From: Lacrimispora sinapis
GTDB taxonomy: Bacteria; Bacillota; Clostridia; Lachnospirales; Lachnospiraceae
NCBI RefSeq assembly: GCF_043633585.1
Contig: NZ_CP141832.1
Location: 1,550,001 to 1,614,000, forward strand
Direction of reading: 5' to 3'
DNA: 64,000 nucleotides
The translations under genes and the position numbers were made by a program. This document shows, piece by piece, positions 1 through 7,279 of this stretch (positions are counted from its first letter, which is position 1; the number at the start of each line of letters is the position of its first letter). Under the pieces are notes generated by a model that made no database searches, was not told the origin of the DNA, and saw only the letters and a list, made by a program, of their open reading frames with translations.

Positions 1-467
1 TCTTCACCCAGGCTACAGAAATGGCCAATATCATAGCCGGAGAAGCTATTTCTACTGCTCTTGGTAAAATTGCAAAGTCCATAGCGGTGACCATGGGGTT
101 AAATGAAAATGCTCTGCTGAAAAATATGCTCACAAATATGGATGCTGATGATTCCACTAAAATACCAACGTCAAAATTTGTCCATAAACTTTATGAGCGC
201 ATTGGTATGGGTGAGGACTTGGACATCGGGGATAATTTAACGGCGGGACTTAATGCATTAAATAGCAATTTAACAAGTTTAACTGGCAAGTTTACATTAG
301 AGACTGGGGCACAAAAATTTGTAGCTGGTTATGATATAGCTAACGATACAGTATACATACAGGTCCATGTTGGGTCAGGCAAAATATATCAGCTTGCGAT
401 TAACTCTAATAATATAAAATATGCAAAGGTTGATAATGGCACATGGACAACTCTATGGACTAAATGA
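1..467 (+). CDS. prophage tail-fibre-like protein, C-terminal part (5' end outside window)
   Basis: The reading frame is open from the first bases of the window (FTQATEM...), so the first ATG at 21 is probably internal. The opening, a FTQATE phrase followed by a short helical stretch, is the style of Clostridia prophage tail-fibre or receptor-binding proteins. The last 64 residues, after the phrase NSNL, are rich in beta-type and aromatic residues and end in WTTLWTK, which suits a receptor-binding tip. It lies upstream of a small tail protein, XkdX, holin and endolysin, the usual order at the tail/lysis end of a prophage. A second, inverted C-terminus follows immediately. Exact family is not recognised. 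Confidence 0.6.
   Translation, partial: FTQATEMANIIAGEAISTALGKIAKSIAVTMGLNENALLKNMLTNMDADDSTKIPTSKFVHKLYERIGMGEDLDIGDNLTAGLNALNSNLTSLTGKFTLETGAQKFVAGYDIANDTVYIQVHVGSGKIYQLAINSNNIKYAKVDNGTWTTLWTK
259..272 (+). repeat. left 14-bp inverted repeat (possible recombination site)
   Basis: TAAATAGCAATTTA, in phase with codons for L-NSNL of the tail protein. Its perfect inverted partner is at 734-747. Confidence 0.65.
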
Positions 468-472
468 TTAAT

Positions 473-747
473 TTAAAAAAGTTGATGCCATGTTCCGACT
501 GTATAATTTGTTCCATTTGTGGTTGCCATTCTCGCTATATATACATGGTCACCGTATAATTGATATGCCGTAAGCCACACAACCCAGCTACCTTGCGACG
601 GTGCGAATGCTTGAAAAATAAATTCTTTCGTATCATCGGGCGTATATGCTCTATTTACTACAGCATATAAACCGCTACGCCGGATTAGGTCTAGCCATTC
701 GATTGGTACCGCATCTGTATTTGCTTTGTTGCCTAAATTGCTATTTA
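473..747 (-). other. silent inverted alternative C-terminal cassette of the tail-fibre gene
   Basis: Read on the minus strand, this stretch encodes an open frame without its own start or ribosome site. It begins NSNLGNKANTDAV, ends NYTVGTWHQLF and stops at 473-475. The 14-base sequence that encodes NSNL (734-747) is the exact reverse complement of 259-272 in the active gene and lies in the same codon phase. Inverting the DNA between them would replace the 64-residue active tail tip with this 86-residue one. Both versions end in a related G-T-W motif. That the segment actually inverts is inference. Confidence 0.65.
734..747 (-). repeat. right 14-bp inverted repeat (possible recombination site)
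   Basis: TAAATTGCTATTTA on the plus strand, the exact reverse complement of 259-272. It starts the silent cassette in the same reading phase. Confidence 0.65.
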
Positions 748-771
748 CCGAACTAAATAAACTTGTAAACC

Positions 772-796
772 AGAGCCAAAAGGCTCTTATTTTTAT
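772..796 (+). terminator. intrinsic terminator after tail-fibre region
   Basis: GAGCC-AAAA-GGCTC hairpin followed by TTATTTTTAT. It lies just outside the putative invertible segment, so it could end transcripts of either cassette orientation. Confidence 0.55.
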
Positions 797-825
797 GCCC
801 GAATCGGGCGGAAAGGAATCAATTT

Positions 826-1230
826 ATGAATCAAATTGAAAAAATCAAATTTAGCGATCAGGAATTTTACCTGGTGGTTGATGGAGTACGTTTGGGAGAC
901 TCAGGGGGTACCATCACTTTCCAGAAGGGAGAGTCTTCTTTCGATGAGATTAAAACTCTCTTGAAAGCAAATGGAAGTATTACTCAAATTAATTTATCTG
1001 GAAATCCTGACTGGTCCCGTGAAGATTTGGTATATGCTGGAAAATTATCCGAGCAATCCAATTATGTGATCGGCACGGCAGAGGACGGCGTGACAGAAGT
1101 AAAGGCAGATGTGATGACTGCTTATTTCAAAACCCCGGATCTGACAGAGAGAGTGGCCGCCCTGGAAGCGGAGAATCAGTCCTTAAAAGCAACCGTTGAC
1201 ACATTAGTTTTGTCAAGTCTGGAGGTGTAA
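826..1230 (+). CDS. small prophage tail-associated protein, unknown function
   Basis: A 134-residue protein with a good ribosome site (GGAAAGGAATC) before ATG 826. The first 100 residues look like a compact mixed alpha/beta domain. The last 30 residues (ERVAALEAENQSLKATVDTL) form a clear heptad coiled coil, suggesting oligomerisation. It sits between the tail-fibre gene and an XkdX-type gene, where many Clostridia prophages carry a similarly sized protein of unknown role. I do not recognise a named family. The short spacing (2 bases) to the next gene indicates co-translation. Confidence 0.65.
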   Translation: MNQIEKIKFSDQEFYLVVDGVRLGDSGGTITFQKGESSFDEIKTLLKANGSITQINLSGNPDWSREDLVYAGKLSEQSNYVIGTAEDGVTEVKADVMTAYFKTPDLTERVAALEAENQSLKATVDTLVLSSLEV

Positions 1231-1232
1231 AT

Positions 1233-1364
1233 ATGTTTGAGACATTAATGAGATTGTACGCAGCTGGCAAGGGACCGTTGACGGTGCCAATGTTGGCAAA
1301 TGCAGTTATTAAAAAGTGGATTAGTGAGGACCAGAAAAAAGAGATTCTTGCAACCAAAAATTAA
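1233..1364 (+). CDS. XkdX family phage protein
   Basis: A 43-residue protein starting at ATG 1233 behind GGAGGTG. It begins MFETLMRLYAAGK and continues with a V-K-K-W-I sequence. This is the pattern of the short XkdX family found in PBSX-like and other Firmicutes prophages next to tail-fibre and holin genes. Role in the particle is not established. It overlaps nothing and is followed by the holin 21 bases later. Confidence 0.75.
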   Translation: MFETLMRLYAAGKGPLTVPMLANAVIKKWISEDQKKEILATKN

Positions 1365-1385
1365 GGAAGAACGAGGATAACGGAA

Positions 1386-1814
1386 ATGGATAGAATTACA
1401 GAACTGCTTGCCCTGGCATGGGGAAGTCCAATTATTAAACTGGTTATTTTGGCGGTAGTAATGGATACCTGCTTTGGTTGTATCAGAGCAATTAAGGAGC
1501 ATGAATTTAACAGCTGTTTTGGGATTGATGGAGCAATCCGGAAAATCTCCATGGTGGCCTCCCTTGCCTTTCTCCTGATACTTGATAAGATTGTGCATTT
1601 AAACTTGATCGGCTTCATTCCGGAAGCTGTTAGAACGTATCTGCCAGTTGATGGTATCGGTGTGGCGGAGTTCTTCGGGCTTTTGTACATAGCTTATGAA
1701 CTGGTCAGCATTCTTAAAAACATGACTCTGTGCGGCTTACCTGTAAAAAGGGTTTGGGAAATTATAAAGAAATTCTTGTCAAAGTATACTGACGAACTAC
1801 CGGATAATACTTAA
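1386..1814 (+). CDS. phage holin (holin_4 / TcdE-type)
   Basis: A 142-residue integral membrane protein. Hydrophobic segments are at about residues 14-32, 52-70 and 90-108, with a charged basic C-terminus, matching the phage_holin_4 / TcdE-like family. Holins make the membrane lesion that lets the endolysin reach peptidoglycan and set lysis time. The endolysin gene follows about 85 bases downstream, as expected for a lysis cassette. ATG 1386 is chosen because of the upstream GGAAGAACGAGG stretch. Confidence 0.85.
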   Translation: MDRITELLALAWGSPIIKLVILAVVMDTCFGCIRAIKEHEFNSCFGIDGAIRKISMVASLAFLLILDKIVHLNLIGFIPEAVRTYLPVDGIGVAEFFGLLYIAYELVSILKNMTLCGLPVKRVWEIIKKFLSKYTDELPDNT

Positions 1815-1899
1815 AACTATTGCGACCGTCGCAACTTTTGGGCCTGGGTGATTCCTGGGCCTTAATTTATGTTAAAATAAGAAAAAGGAAGGTGTTATT

Positions 1900-2682
1900 A
1901 TGAGAGATATTACATTATGCCACCCAAGGCTTCAGGTGTTGGCTGCTAAGCTGGTAGAAGAGTGCGGCAAACAGGGGTTAAAAATTGCCATAGGAGAAAC
2001 GTTCCGGACCGTAGCAGAGCAGGATGCACTTTACGCAAAGGGAAGAACAAAGCCAGGAAAAAAAGTAACCAAGGCCCCCGGCAGTACATACAGTTCCTAT
2101 CACCAGTGGGGAACTGCCTTTGATTTTTATAGAAATGATGGACAGGGAGCATATAATGACACCGATGGCTTCTTTCGTAAGGTTGGTGCGATTGGAGTCA
2201 GTATTGGTCTGGAATGGGGAGGGAACTGGAAGTCACCGGTCGACAAGCCACACTTCCAGCTTCCGGACTGGGGCAGTTCAACCAGCGGAATCAAGAAATA
2301 TTATAAGAACCCAGAAGAATTCATGAAAACATGGTCTAAGGTAGAAGTGTCCCAGGTTAAGAAATCCGGCTGGAAAGAAGAGGATGGAGGCTTGCGTTAC
2401 TATAACGGAGATACTGGTTTGCCGGTCTGTAATGACTGGGTGAAGGATGACGGCAAGTGGTACTGGTTTGACGGTGCTGGTATGATGGTAAAAAACACCT
2501 GGTATCAATACAAGGGGGAATGGTATTACCTGGGACCGGACGGCGCAATGTGTAAATCTCAGCTGGTAGAAAACTCTGGTAAAATTTACGCGGTAGACGC
2601 TGGTGGCAAGATGATTACGGAGCCAGTGACCCTCACTCCTGATCAGGATGGCGCGTTACAGTGGCCAGGGCTGGTGAAGTAA
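1900..2682 (+). CDS. prophage endolysin: M15 peptidase with wall-binding repeats
   Basis: 260 residues. Residues 1-145 form a VanY/M15-type metallopeptidase: the zinc motif SYHQWGTAFDF (about 67-77) and the later KPHFQLPDW give the His/Asp/His ligands expected for a D,D- or L-alanyl-D-Glu endopeptidase. Residues 155-240 hold choline-binding-like repeats (WYWFDGAGMMVKNTWYQY, WYYLGPDGAM) that would tether the enzyme to wall polymers. It has no signal peptide, as expected for a holin-released lysin. The ribosome site AGGAAGGTG precedes ATG 1900. It is the last phage gene before the attachment-site region. Confidence 0.85.
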   Translation: MRDITLCHPRLQVLAAKLVEECGKQGLKIAIGETFRTVAEQDALYAKGRTKPGKKVTKAPGSTYSSYHQWGTAFDFYRNDGQGAYNDTDGFFRKVGAIGVSIGLEWGGNWKSPVDKPHFQLPDWGSSTSGIKKYYKNPEEFMKTWSKVEVSQVKKSGWKEEDGGLRYYNGDTGLPVCNDWVKDDGKWYWFDGAGMMVKNTWYQYKGEWYYLGPDGAMCKSQLVENSGKIYAVDAGGKMITEPVTLTPDQDGALQWPGLVK

Positions 2683-2816
2683 GTGTCTGTTTCTATTGTA
2701 AATAATCCATTCTTATGCTAATATATTCATGGTTGTTCCGTGTTGCATTTTCGTGTTGCATAGTTGCGAAAAAGTGCAACATGAGCTGAAAAGCAGCTCC
2801 ACATAGAGAAAGATAA

Positions 2817-2858
2817 AAACACCGGGAAACCTCGTATTTATAAGGAATCCCGGTGTTT
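2817..2858. terminator. 11-bp perfect hairpin near prophage end
   Basis: AAACACCGGGA ... TCCCGGTGTTT with a 20-base loop. On the plus strand a short T run (GGTTTTTCC) follows a few bases later; on the minus strand it is followed by TTTATC. It could terminate transcription from either side of the prophage junction. Confidence 0.5.
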
Positions 2859-2884
2859 GCTGGTTTTTCCGTCAATGCCTATTT

Positions 2885-2909
2885 ACGGGTTCAACTCCCG
2901 TCTGCTCCA
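2885..2909 (+). other. tRNA/tmRNA 3'-end fragment, probable prophage attR
   Basis: ACGGGTTCAACTCCCGT is a perfect T-arm, followed by CTGCTCCA, which is an acceptor strand plus discriminator base. No D- or anticodon arm precedes it, so only the 3' end is present. Integrases commonly recombine at tRNA or tmRNA 3' ends and leave such a copy at the far, lysis end of the prophage. The GGGTTCAACTCCCG core resembles tmRNA as much as tRNA. No CCA is encoded. Confidence 0.65.
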
Positions 2910-2920
2910 CTTTTAATTAA

Positions 2921-2968
2921 CGGCGGAAACTCAGGCTTTACAAAGAGGTTTCGCTTTTTTTTTGTGTC
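2921..2968 (+). terminator. intrinsic terminator downstream of the attR fragment
   Basis: GCGGAAACTC ... GAGGTTTCGC (imperfect stem) followed by nine T residues. It is probably the native terminator of the RNA gene whose 3' end was the integration site. Confidence 0.65.
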
Positions 2969-3059
2969 TTGCTGTCTGGATACAGTTGCAGACACTTCAT
3001 AAAATTAAAAGAAAGGAAAAGTATGATATTTAGTTTCTTACACATCATACAAAAATAAG

Positions 3060-3629
3060 ATGGCTAAATTATATTTTAAATATGGTGCAATGGGAAGTTC
3101 CAAGACCGCCAACGCACTGATGACCAGGTACAATTTTATGGAAAAGGGGAAACAGGTACTTCTTGTAAAGCCTGATATAGAAACCAGGGATGATATTAAA
3201 AAAATCAAATCAAGAATTGGTTTAGAAGCCGAATGCATTTTATGGTCAGAGTTAGAAAACTATCCTCCGGATAGAATCAAACAGTTTGATGTGATTATTG
3301 TAGATGAAGTACAGTTTCTTTCAGAAAGTAATATCGATCTGCTTGCTGGCTTTGTGGACTACTATCAGATTCCGGTCCTGTGCTACGGACTCCGGACAGA
3401 TTTTACTTCCCATCTTTTTCCAGGTTCCAAAAGGCTTTTGGAGCTTGCAGATGAAATAGAAGAATTAAAAACAGCGTGCTGGTGCGGCAAGTATGCAGCC
3501 ATGAACGCCCGCATTGATAAAAACGGCAATGTACTCAGAAGCGGCGAACAGATTTTATTAGGGGCAAACGATAAATATGTGGCATTGTGCCGAAAGCATT
3601 ATAATGAAGGGAAGATTAAGGAAGATTAA
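3060..3629 (+). CDS. tdk: thymidine kinase
   Basis: Type II (TK1-like) thymidine kinase, 189 residues, which phosphorylates thymidine to dTMP in nucleotide salvage. It has the P-loop GAMGSSKT (9-16), the Walker B/catalytic DEVQF (about 82-86), a lasso region with GLRTDF, and a zinc-binding set CWCG with a later C-R-K-H. Length is normal for the family. It is the first gene after the prophage junction and appears monocistronic, 73 bases before the next gene. Start ATG 3060 is supported by family alignment (MAKLYFKYG). Confidence 0.95.
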   Translation: MAKLYFKYGAMGSSKTANALMTRYNFMEKGKQVLLVKPDIETRDDIKKIKSRIGLEAECILWSELENYPPDRIKQFDVIIVDEVQFLSESNIDLLAGFVDYYQIPVLCYGLRTDFTSHLFPGSKRLLELADEIEELKTACWCGKYAAMNARIDKNGNVLRSGEQILLGANDKYVALCRKHYNEGKIKED

Positions 3630-3702
3630 TTCTTTTCACGTTTTCAGCAAACCTGGCATATCTTGAATCATATGATAAAAATGTCAAAGGACTTTCAAGA
3701 CA

Positions 3703-4362
3703 ATGCGCAGGGAGAAAAAGTTAAAAAAATGTTCGCTGGATAGAACGAAGTATAACCATTACAAAGAGGTATTTAAAGAGAAAGGGTTCGTAATGTTCCG
3801 GGTAAGAGGAATGCTTTATTATAACCGGACCGTAATGAGGGAACCCGAAATCACAGCACAGGTCACAAAAACGGCCAGACAGGCTGGAATGGAAATGGCA
3901 GGAGTGGAAAGCCGCGTGAAATCCAGAAGATCCTATTTTAAAAAGCTGCGAAGAAAATGCGGTCCAAGAGAAAGCACTTATAAGGTAAAAGACATACTCA
4001 GGTATACGTACACGGCTTCCGGAGAAGAACTGGTGGAGAAAATTCAAAAAACCATTGAGCTGTATTTAAATTCCGGTTATAATACGGTTGAGATTAAGAA
4101 TTACTGGCTCGACAGGCAAAATCCTTACAACGGGATCAACACTACCGTGCGTTCTCCGGAAGGTCTTTCATTTGAACTGCAGTATCACACGCCGGAAAGC
4201 TTTGAAGTGAAGAATGGAAAGATGCATGAACTATACGAGAAGCAAAGGCCTATCAAAGACGTAAGCAGTAAAAGGTACATAGAGCTGGGCGATCAGATGT
4301 TTGAATTGTCGGATTCTATGGAGATTCCTAAGGGCATAGAAAAGGTGAAAGCGCATGAATGA
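3703..4362 (+). CDS. divergent RelA/SpoT-like (small alarmone synthetase-type) protein
   Basis: 219 residues without an HD hydrolase, TGS or ACT domain. The pattern matches the RelA/SpoT synthetase fold. R71-V-K-S-x-x-S77 with K80/K81 parallels the ATP-binding RxKxxxS...K motif. D97 (KDILRY) parallels the Mg-binding Asp. Y142 in NPYNGINTTV parallels the guanine-stacking Tyr of NGYQSIHTTV. E158 and Q160 in FELQYHT parallel the catalytic E-x-Q-x-x-T. The usual His after S-I is Asn here. Such single-domain proteins make (p)ppGpp or, as toxSAS, modify nucleotides or tRNA. It overlaps the next small gene by 8 bases. Substrate is unknown. Confidence 0.7.
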   Translation: MRREKKLKKCSLDRTKYNHYKEVFKEKGFVMFRVRGMLYYNRTVMREPEITAQVTKTARQAGMEMAGVESRVKSRRSYFKKLRRKCGPRESTYKVKDILRYTYTASGEELVEKIQKTIELYLNSGYNTVEIKNYWLDRQNPYNGINTTVRSPEGLSFELQYHTPESFEVKNGKMHELYEKQRPIKDVSSKRYIELGDQMFELSDSMEIPKGIEKVKAHE

Positions 4363-4564
4363 AACCAGATTTTTAAAACTGACCGATTATGATAACCGGG
4401 GAACTGTAATAAAACAGGAAGGAAGACAGTTCTTCGGATATGAACAAGGAGCGTGGGTGAGGCGAGGACTGTCGCTCGGGTATTTTTATCCGGATGCCCC
4501 GGAATTTGACTGCTACGAAGTGATAACGGAAAAAGAAGCGAAAAAGCTGCTGAATGCGGAATAA
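4355..4564 (+). CDS. small protein overlapping the RelA-like gene, unknown
   Basis: 69 residues, starting at ATG 4355 inside the end of the RelA-like gene (8-base overlap), so the two are translationally coupled. It is acidic to neutral with many aromatic residues (FFGYEQGAWVRR, LGYFYPD) and a charged helical C-terminus. No known motif. Size, overlap and fixed pairing would suit an antitoxin or regulator of the upstream enzyme, but that is inference. Its stop codon lies inside the 5' arm of the operon terminator. Confidence 0.7.
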   Translation: MNETRFLKLTDYDNRGTVIKQEGRQFFGYEQGAWVRRGLSLGYFYPDAPEFDCYEVITEKEAKKLLNAE

Positions 4565-4606
4565 AGCCACCGGTATACAGACGGTTGGCCGGATTCCGCA
4601 TTTTTA
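4554..4606 (+). terminator. terminator of the RelA-like operon
   Basis: ATGCGGAAT ... ATTCCGCAT, nine perfect pairs plus an inner GCCACCG/CGGTTGGC stem, then TTTTTAT. The stem overlaps the stop codon of the small gene. Confidence 0.75.
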
Positions 4607-4945
4607 TGTGACCGCAATGGAATCAGAGGAATGTGTGCGGAGCAGGCTTCATTATAAATAATGAAAAGCTTTAAGCTGCTCCATGTGAAAAAGAAGGACA
4701 AGATGTTTCCCGCCGTCTGCAGCATATGCTTTACAGCCAGTTATATTTTTCCTTTGAAAAGAAATCTTTCTGCATGAATTTAAAACTTATTTATTACATG
4801 GAACCTTGTAAATGGGTTATGATATTACCACTGAGAACAAAATGAAACCGTTATTGTTCCAAAATAGGTGGCTGCTATCTTGGACCTTTTAGCAAAATAT
4901 ACAAAAGTTTAGAGAATTTTTATCAAAAAAACATAATTTGTTTCG
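4607..4945. other. gene-free stretch
   Basis: About 340 AT-rich bases between the RelA-like operon and the MarR promoter. I see no convincing coding frame, RNA gene or repeat here. Confidence 0.5.
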
Positions 4946-4974
4946 TTGCATTTAAAAACATACAGTGCTATACT
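4946..4974 (+). promoter_or_regulatory. promoter of marR-ABC exporter operon
   Basis: TTGCAT (4946-4951), 17-base spacer, TATACT (4969-4974). The palindrome at 4983-5011 lies over the expected start of transcription. Confidence 0.6.
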
Positions 4975-4982
4975 TTCACATA

Positions 4983-5011
4983 GTTAATTAGCTAATTATT
5001 AATTGGCTAAT
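4983..5011. promoter_or_regulatory. probable MarR operator
   Basis: ATTAGC (4987-4992) and GCTAAT (5006-5011) form an inverted repeat with an AT-rich symmetric centre, directly downstream of the -10 and just before the marR ribosome site. Position and symmetry suit autorepression by the adjacent MarR protein. Confidence 0.55.
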
Positions 5012-5031
5012 CGAAAGGGGGCATTTTATAA

Positions 5032-5538
5032 ATGGAACCAACGTGTGGAAGGGATGAGGAGGATACGAAGAATCCTTTTTCCTTGCGTAGAGCTGTCATG
5101 ATGGAATATATGAGGATCATGAAGCTGTACCGCTCGATTCTGGAATCGCGTTTTAAGCAGACTGGAGTATACCGGAGCCAGCACCAGATCTTAATGATGC
5201 TTTCAGACCATAACAATGCATCGCAGAAGGAACTGGCAGAACGTCTATATGTTTCCACCGCCACCATAGCAGTTTCTGTGAAAAAATTAGAAAAGGGCGG
5301 ATTTATTACCCGGCTTGTGGATCAGGAAGATAACCGGATGAACAAGCTTTGTCTTACAGAAAAAGGAAAGCATATGGTAAAAATCAGCCGGGAATATTTT
5401 TTAAATGTAGAAGCACAGATGTTTCATGGCTTTTCAAAAGATGAATTGAGTGCCATGGAACAATTTTTAAACCGTATTTATGATAATTTATCTCAAATAC
5501 CTTTGGATAAACATCTGGCAGAAAGAGAGGATTTATAA
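5032..5538 (+). CDS. MarR family transcriptional regulator
   Basis: 168-residue winged-helix regulator. The HTH is at about residues 60-85 (SQKELAERLYVSTATIAVSV), followed by the wing DQEDNRMNKLCLTEKG, the MarR signature. It has a non-conserved 25-residue N-terminal extension. The ribosome site GAAAGGGGGC precedes ATG 5032. It is the first gene of an operon with the two halves of an ABC exporter, so it most likely represses that exporter until a toxic ligand binds. The exporter start codon follows its stop by one base. Confidence 0.9.
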   Translation: MEPTCGRDEEDTKNPFSLRRAVMMEYMRIMKLYRSILESRFKQTGVYRSQHQILMMLSDHNNASQKELAERLYVSTATIAVSVKKLEKGGFITRLVDQEDNRMNKLCLTEKGKHMVKISREYFLNVEAQMFHGFSKDELSAMEQFLNRIYDNLSQIPLDKHLAEREDL

Positions 5539-5539
5539 C

Positions 5540-7279
5540 TTGAAACGATATTGGAGATATATAAAGCCGTATCTGAGCGCATTTATTTTGGCACCGCTGC
5601 TGATGCTGACGGAAGTTTTTGGAGAGATACTGCTTCCCAAGCTGACTTCCATGATCATCAACAACGGAGTAGCAGATAGAGACGTAGGATACATTATGCG
5701 TGTGGGCGGAGTCATGATTTTCATCGCCGTTATTATGGCTGCAGGCGGAATTGGAGGTTCCTATTTTTCTTCAAAGGCTTCGATCTGCTTCAGTACGGAT
5801 TTAAGAAAAGACATTTTTCATAAGGTTCAGCAGTTTTCTTTCAAAAACATTGATGATTTCAGTACCGGATCATTGGTTACCAGGCTGACCAATGACATTC
5901 AGCAGATTCAAAATGTTATTATGCTGAGTCTCCGCCTGATGTTTCGGGCCCCTGGAATGCTGGTGGGCGGTCTGATCATGGCTTATTTGATGAACCGGCA
6001 GCTGGTGCTCATTCTGCTTGTAGTGATTCCATTGCTGCTTTTGGCTATTTTCGTTATATTAAAGGCGGCATTTCCCCGGTTTGAGGCGATGCAGAAGAAG
6101 ATCGACCGTCTGAATTCCGGTGTACAGGAAGCATTGACCAATGTGCGGGTCATCAAGTCTTTTGTAAGGGAAGACTATGAGGCAGAGAAATTTAAGAAAA
6201 CAAACAGAGAGTTAAAGGAAGGCAGTCTGGAAGCCATGAAAATCGTTATAGCTACCATGCCTGTCATGATGCTTGCAATGAACATCACCACCATTGCTGT
6301 AGTCTGGTATGGAGGTAACTTGATTATTGCAGGGAAGATGCCGGTAGGGGATTTGACGGCATTCACCATTTATATCATCCAGATTCTCATGTCCCTGATG
6401 CTGCTTTCCATGGTATTTTTACAGGCCTCCCGTGCAATGGCCTCCTTAAAGCGTGTGAATGAGATCCTGGATACGGAGATTGATTTAACAGACGATCATT
6501 CGGCGAACAAATCAGCTATGGTTACCAAAGGAAAAGTAGAGTTTCGTGATGTCAGCTTCCAGTACGCAAAAGGTACGGAAGAGATGGTTTTAAAAAAGAT
6601 AAACTTTACAGCGGAACAGGGAGAGACCATAGGAATTATTGGTTCAACAGGAAGCGGAAAAACTTCTCTGGTACAATTGATTCCCCGTCTTTACGATGCG
6701 GACCAGGGGCAGGTGCTGGTAGACGGCATAGATGTAAAAGATTATTCCATCAAAAATTTAAGAGAAAGCGTTGCTATGGTTTTACAGCAAAATGTTCTGT
6801 TTTCAGGAACCATTGCAGAAAATCTTCGCTGGGGTGATGAAAATGCAACCATGGAAGATCTTATTGCAATGGCAGAAAGTGCTCAGGCCCATGGATTCGT
6901 ATCCAGTTTTACCGATGGGTATGATACGGATTTAGGCCACGGCGGTTCCAATGTTTCCGGAGGTCAGAAGCAACGATTGTGCATTGCCAGAGCATTGTTA
7001 AAGAGACCAAAAATTCTGATTTTAGATGACAGTACTTCGGCTGTTGATACGGCAACAGAGACCAAAATCCGTGAGTGCTTCCAGACCACCTTAAAAGATA
7101 CCACCAAATTCATTATCGCACAGAGGATCAGTTCTGTGGAAAATGCAGATAAGATCATTGTACTGGATGAAGGTGAGATCGTGGGCATGGGATCACACGA
7201 AGAACTGATGCAGTCCTGTGAAGCTTATCAGGAAATCTATTATTCGCAGCGGGATCGAAAAGAGGAGGTGGGTGCATAA
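5540..7279 (+). CDS. heterodimeric ABC exporter, half with degenerate ATPase site
   Basis: Half-transporter with an N-terminal six-helix exporter domain (about 1-310) and a nucleotide-binding domain: Walker A GSTGSGKTS near 367, signature VSGGQKQR near 471, Walker B LILDDSTSAVD near 492. The catalytic Glu after Walker B is Asp, marking the non-hydrolysing site of BmrC/TM287-type heterodimers. The start is TTG 5540: it has GAGAGG 10 bases upstream and follows the marR stop. An ATG further upstream would overlap marR. The partner gene begins at the base after its stop. Substrate, probably drugs or amphiphiles, is unknown. Confidence 0.9.
   Translation: MKRYWRYIKPYLSAFILAPLLMLTEVFGEILLPKLTSMIINNGVADRDVGYIMRVGGVMIFIAVIMAAGGIGGSYFSSKASICFSTDLRKDIFHKVQQFSFKNIDDFSTGSLVTRLTNDIQQIQNVIMLSLRLMFRAPGMLVGGLIMAYLMNRQLVLILLVVIPLLLLAIFVILKAAFPRFEAMQKKIDRLNSGVQEALTNVRVIKSFVREDYEAEKFKKTNRELKEGSLEAMKIVIATMPVMMLAMNITTIAVVWYGGNLIIAGKMPVGDLTAFTIYIIQILMSLMLLSMVFLQASRAMASLKRVNEILDTEIDLTDDHSANKSAMVTKGKVEFRDVSFQYAKGTEEMVLKKINFTAEQGETIGIIGSTGSGKTSLVQLIPRLYDADQGQVLVDGIDVKDYSIKNLRESVAMVLQQNVLFSGTIAENLRWGDENATMEDLIAMAESAQAHGFVSSFTDGYDTDLGHGGSNVSGGQKQRLCIARALLKRPKILILDDSTSAVDTATETKIRECFQTTLKDTTKFIIAQRISSVENADKIIVLDEGEIVGMGSHEELMQSCEAYQEIYYSQRDRKEEVGA

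Noticed and set aside
2693..2875. Minus-strand 60-residue protein at the prophage end
   Set aside because: It runs through the 11-bp hairpin and short direct repeats, has no ribosome site, and reads as noncoding junction DNA.
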